DNA from: Pseudomonadota bacterium
GTDB taxonomy: Bacteria > Pseudomonadota > Alphaproteobacteria > Rhizobiales > Hyphomicrobiaceae
DNA: 7,913 nucleotides
Direction of reading: 5' to 3'
NCBI GenBank assembly: GCA_021813195.1
Contig: JAKALI010000164.1
Location: 1 to 7,913, forward strand
The notes under the pieces: generated by a model
The model's database searches: none
What the model saw: the letters and a program-made list of their open reading frames with translations, nothing else
What the model was told of the DNA's origin: nothing
Part shown: in pieces, positions 5,478-7,913 of the stretch
Layout: each line of letters starts with the position of its first letter
Numbering within the stretch: the first letter of the stretch is position 1
Program-made: the position numbers and the translations under genes

Positions 5478-5524
5478 GTCTGCGGACCGGGCAGGCGGTG
5501 AGCAAGACGCGGAGCGTCGCAGAC
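5478..5524. terminator. Possible bidirectional hairpin between convergent genes
   Basis: GTCTGCG (5478-5484) pairs with CGCAGAC (5518-5524), and inside the right half GACGC (5506-5510) pairs with GCGTC (5514-5518) around a three-base loop. The element fills the 61-base gap between two converging genes. The two helices share base 5518, so they compete slightly or stack as a branched fold. There is no T-run, so this would not be a classic intrinsic terminator. Confidence 0.35.
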
Positions 5525-5528
5525 GGCA

Positions 5529-6659
5529 TCAGACCGTGCGATCTGCGTGCGCGTCGTTCGTTCGGCGAACGTCCGTGTGGTTGACGACCTGGGCGATGCG
5601 TGCCTGCAGGCCCGTTTGTGGGGTGTGAGCCGGCGATCGCAATAGTCGGCTCCTGATCGAATCGAGATGGAACTGCGCTGGCCGCTCGAACAAAAAGGCG
5701 AGACGTGTTCCCCGAACGATGAGGGCGAGCAACAGCGCGCCGCAGATACCAGCGGCAGCAGAAAAGAGCGCGGCGGCCCATCCTGGTGCGATTGACACCA
5801 GTTTCAAGGCCAGCACCCGCGCCGGGGCCATGAACAGCGGGAAGGCGAGATAAATCGCAATCGAGTGCCGGCCACAGTAGGCGAGGGTGCGGCCCGGGAC
5901 TGTCGCGAGGATGAGCACACTGAACGCAATGACTGCCGCGATACCCAAATATGAGACCGCGAGATCAAGTCCTGGCCAGAATGCCCAGCCTCCGGCTACG
6001 GCCAAGCCATTGAGATAGGCCCACAGCGCTACAAGGGCGGCAATGGCCCCGCGGTTTTGTGTGCCCAGCCAGGCAGCAAAGGCAAAGACCGCTGGTGCAG
6101 CGGCATAGCCCGTGTAGAAGAAGACAAACCGGTTCGCGAATTCGTCGATGATCAGCATCCCGGTGTGCGGCACGACGAGATAGAGGAAAGCCGCGACGGC
6201 GATGACGGCGATCTTGGGTAGCGGTTCCAAAAGCTTCGCGGCCACGAAAAAGATGGCCAGCAGGTAGATGAACCAGAGCGTACCCCAAGGCTGCACGAAC
6301 GCCGTACCGTACGATGAGAGCGTTGCACCGAGGCCGCTATCAGCAATCATGGCCGGTGACTTCACGGCGAATTGGATCGTCAACCACAGGACATAAAAGT
6401 AGCCAAAGTAGAGCACCTTGGTATCCAGGTAACGCGACCAGGGGCGATCGATCCGGGCAGCGAGGAACAAGCCGGAGATCAGAAAGAAATCCGGCATGCG
6501 AAATGGCCGCGCCCATTCGATGAACGCATGCAAGGGGGTGGGTTGGCCCAGCGCCTTTTCCACGCCGAACGTCGCGTGCATGAGGACGACGAGCACGATA
6601 CAAATGCCTTTGGCCACATCGACCCAGGCAACGCGTGCACAAGTGGCGGGGTTCGCCAT
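5529..6659 (-). CDS. Acyltransferase-3 family membrane protein, YcfT-like
   Basis: A 376-residue polytopic inner-membrane protein with about ten hydrophobic segments, predicted to move an acyl group, often acetyl, onto a cell-surface sugar or similar envelope substrate. I prefer ATG 6659, which has AAAGG seven bases upstream, over ATG 6674, whose upstream AGG touches the start. The family signature is clear: R9 and VDVAKGI (13-19) before the conserved catalytic His28 in VVLMHATFG, then PFRMPDFFLISG (52-63). Further on, LWFIYLLAIFFVAAKLL and GRHSIAIYLAFPLF match the pattern of E. coli YcfT. The last 45 or so residues form a basic, hydrophilic tail that is probably cytoplasmic. The substrate cannot be told from sequence. 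The gene is divergent from the haem protein and convergent with the 243-residue protein, so it is probably transcribed alone. Confidence 0.92.
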   Translation of the reverse strand: MANPATCARVAWVDVAKGICIVLVVLMHATFGVEKALGQPTPLHAFIEWARPFRMPDFFLISGLFLAARIDRPWSRYLDTKVLYFGYFYVLWLTIQFAVKSPAMIADSGLGATLSSYGTAFVQPWGTLWFIYLLAIFFVAAKLLEPLPKIAVIAVAAFLYLVVPHTGMLIIDEFANRFVFFYTGYAAAPAVFAFAAWLGTQNRGAIAALVALWAYLNGLAVAGGWAFWPGLDLAVSYLGIAAVIAFSVLILATVPGRTLAYCGRHSIAIYLAFPLFMAPARVLALKLVSIAPGWAAALFSAAAGICGALLLALIVRGTRLAFLFERPAQFHLDSIRSRLLRSPAHTPQTGLQARIAQVVNHTDVRRTNDAHADRTV

Positions 6660-6711
6660 AGTGAGGCCTTTCATCCTGGCACATCCGGCTTGCGCTGTGT
6701 TTCAATGCGGC

Positions 6712-6721
6712 ACGGCGCCGT
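6712..6721. repeat. Perfect 10-bp palindrome ACGGCGCCGT in the divergent promoter region
   Basis: The palindrome sits 53 bases upstream of the acyltransferase start within the 227-base region (6660-6886) shared with the divergent haem-protein gene. It could be an operator, but at this GC content a 10-bp palindrome is not very surprising. TATAAG at about 6764 faces the haem-protein gene, yet lacks a matching -35. Confidence 0.2.
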
Positions 6722-6886
6722 CTTTGGTTCACTGCATCCGCAAGAAGCATTCCAGGTATGGCCTATAAGACGCGTCATAGTTTTGAAGTAAGATCGGCGA
6801 CAGTGGGAGGCTGCGGTAGAAACATGTTGCAGGGGCAAACCGCCGGTCGCTCCTGCGTCGAACCCCTGAGGAGCTCGATAGGTGTC

Positions 6887-7465
6887 ATGCGGCGAAATAC
6901 AAATCGTTTGGTATTGCTCGGATTAAGCCTGATGTTGACAACGATTGCCCGAGCAGCGGACGAGCCGCTCGATCGGGCGCGTGCGGCCGTAAAAGATCTG
7001 GCCTTCGAACTGCGCGAGACACTGACGGAAGCGCTTGCACAGGGTGATCCGGTAACTGCGGTCGGTGCTTGCCAGGTTCTGGCGCCTCGGCTTGCGCAGA
7101 GCGTTGCTGAGGACGCGAAGTTGGAAATTCGGCGCACCGCGCTGCGCGTGCGCAATCCCGACAATGCGCCAGATGCCTTCGAAACGCGGGTTCTGGAGGA
7201 TTTCGCGAAGCGGGTGGCAGAGGGCTCAGATCCAACGCAACTGGAGCACCATGAAATCGTTACGGAGGATGAGTCGCGTGAACTGCGCTACATGAAGGCG
7301 ATCCCTATGGCTGAAAAGCCCTGCGCGATGTGCCATGGAAAGACGATCGCGCCCAACCTCGCGGCAGAGATCGCAAAGCTCTACCCTGAGGACCAGGCGA
7401 CGGGCTTTGCACCGGGCGAGTTGAGGGGGGCATTCAGTGTGCGCGTCAAGCTCACGGAAAACTGA
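6887..7465 (+). CDS. Periplasmic c-type haem protein, Tll0287-like (DUF3365) family
   Basis: A 192-residue exported haem protein. The start is ATG 6887, where a basic n-region and hydrophobic core (LVLLGLSLMLTTI) give a signal peptide cleaved after ARA (residue 23); AGG lies about four bases upstream and GAGGAG further off. The upstream extension of the frame is not protein-like. The mature part has the family marks in order: an AV-x-x-Cys segment (AVGAC, 58-62), RTALRVRNPDNAPDAFE (83-99), close to the family consensus R-T-S-L-K-x-R-N-P-x-N-x-P-D-x-W-E, and the haem-attachment motif CAMCH (146-150). Members of this family bind one c-type haem in a PAS-like fold and are thought to act as redox or gas sensors, alone or fused to kinases and cyclases. 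This one is free-standing, with no signalling domain. Haem attachment would need the cytochrome c maturation machinery, not seen here. Confidence 0.9.
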   Translation: MRRNTNRLVLLGLSLMLTTIARAADEPLDRARAAVKDLAFELRETLTEALAQGDPVTAVGACQVLAPRLAQSVAEDAKLEIRRTALRVRNPDNAPDAFETRVLEDFAKRVAEGSDPTQLEHHEIVTEDESRELRYMKAIPMAEKPCAMCHGKTIAPNLAAEIAKLYPEDQATGFAPGELRGAFSVRVKLTEN

Positions 7466-7473
7466 GTGAGGAG

Positions 7474-7489
7474 CAAAGCGCGCGCTTTG
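7474..7489. repeat. Perfect 16-bp palindrome after the haem-protein gene
   Basis: CAAAGCGCGCGCTTTG is fully self-complementary and begins eight bases after the TGA of the haem-protein gene and 14 bases before the ATG at 7504. In RNA it would form a six-pair stem with a GCGC loop. It lacks a T-run, so it could be a weak terminator, a transcript 3' stabiliser or an operator for the small membrane-protein frame. Confidence 0.5.
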
Positions 7490-7503
7490 GCCGGTCGATC
7501 GGG

Positions 7504-7785
7504 ATGAAATCATTTGGCATCCTCGCTGGCCTTGCGCTTTGTGAATGGCATCGCGCCCGGGATCTCAGTGCTCGTTGGGGATCGGTCGCCTCGCGTGCGG
7601 GTTGCATTTTGCACGAAGGCTGCCGCAATCCCGCCGTCATGGCGAGCAGGCATGGGGGCGCGATGCTCTATGGGATGGGGATGATGGGCGGGCTGCTTAT
7701 AGTAAAGCTTCCCTTTGCTGCTGCGATCCTCGCGATCTGCGTTCCGGTTGCATTTGTTGCGTTTATCCGTGGTCGGGCCTCCTGA
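7504..7785 (+). CDS. Putative small membrane protein, start uncertain
   Basis: The frame encodes 93 residues that I do not recognise. The last 40 are the most protein-like: MLYGMGMMGGLL, then a hydrophobic segment (LPFAAAILAICVPVAFVAFI) that would span the membrane, and a short basic end (RGRAS), which predicts an inside C-terminus. ATG 7663 at that point has GGGGGCG upstream and would give a 40-residue single-pass protein. The full frame from ATG 7504 starts with a short hydrophobic segment (FGILAGLALC) followed by an Arg-rich, Cys-containing stretch with GATCGGG just upstream. Either start is possible. It lies 38 bases after the haem-protein gene on the same strand, with the palindrome in between, so it may be co-transcribed and could be a membrane partner of the haem protein; this is inference. 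Confidence 0.4.
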   Translation: MKSFGILAGLALCEWHRARDLSARWGSVASRAGCILHEGCRNPAVMASRHGGAMLYGMGMMGGLLIVKLPFAAAILAICVPVAFVAFIRGRAS

Positions 7786-7913
7786 GAATTCGGACTTAAT
7801 CGACTATTTAGAAAACTGAACGTTCACCAGGCCAAATAAAGTTTTAGCGGTTTATTGCACGAGATGTAGACGCGAGCCTGTTAGCCTTATCACCCTGTTT
7901 TGTTGTGGCGGTT
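7786..7913. other. AT-richer intergenic end with two inverted repeats
   Basis: The last 128 bases are visibly richer in A and T than the rest. They hold a perfect 10-bp palindrome TGAACGTTCA (7817-7826) and an inverted repeat AATAAA-N10-TTTATT (7835-7840 and 7851-7856). No gene is visible. The composition suggests a promoter or terminator region for genes beyond the window. Confidence 0.4.

Noticed and set aside
6758..6886. Extension of the haem protein upstream of its signal peptide
   Set aside because: It would place the signal peptide 43 residues inside the protein; ATG 6887 gives a normal one.
1..7913. CRISPR arrays, tRNA or rRNA genes, transposons, prophage genes
   Set aside because: I looked for regularly spaced repeats, tRNA-like cloverleaf ends, rRNA-like sequence and transposase or integrase motifs and saw none.

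Overview
The window is GC-rich protein-coding DNA with little intergenic space. It looks like the chromosome of a proteobacterium, most likely an alphaproteobacterium of the Hyphomicrobiales type. That placement is an inference from family resemblance: the N-terminal motif of a NodB-like polysaccharide deacetylase at the left edge, a short four-cysteine 'GTWALD' exported protein, and a YcfT-like acyltransferase. No rRNA, tRNA, CRISPR array, transposase or phage gene was seen.

Left part, 1-3226, all minus strand. Read in the direction of transcription: a Crp/Fnr-family regulator (3226-2543), a DUF2905 membrane protein (2478-2251), a secreted four-cysteine protein overlapping it by ATGA (2254-1823), a second secreted four-cysteine protein clearly paralogous to the first (1685-1260), a secreted two-cysteine protein overlapping that by GTGA (1263-745), a hot-dog thioesterase of the FlK (fluoroacetyl-CoA thioesterase-like) family (653-252), and the start of a NodB-like polysaccharide deacetylase (179-1). 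The deacetylase frame is broken by an in-frame TGA exactly where the family has an arginine.

Middle part, 3227-5528. After a non-coding stretch of about 300 bases come two minus-strand genes, a four-cysteine secreted protein (3910-3521) and a lipoprotein with no obvious start codon (4522-4001). A plus-strand 243-residue protein made of two similar SH3-like modules (4736-5467) follows. It converges on the next gene across a short spacer that can fold into a hairpin.

Right part, 5529-7913. A minus-strand acyltransferase-3 family membrane protein (6659-5529) is divergent from a plus-strand periplasmic c-type haem protein of the Tll0287-like/DUF3365 family (6887-7465). A perfect 16-bp palindrome follows, then a small membrane-protein reading frame (7504-7785), and finally an AT-richer end with two small inverted repeats and no gene.

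The common theme is the cell envelope: most of the genes encode exported or membrane proteins, several with even numbers of cysteines that would suit periplasmic disulfides. There is no clear pathway linking them. The best candidates for something undescribed are the tandem four-cysteine secreted paralogues with a possible lipoprotein relative, the duplicated-module 243-residue protein, and the Crp/Fnr regulator with a non-canonical recognition helix.
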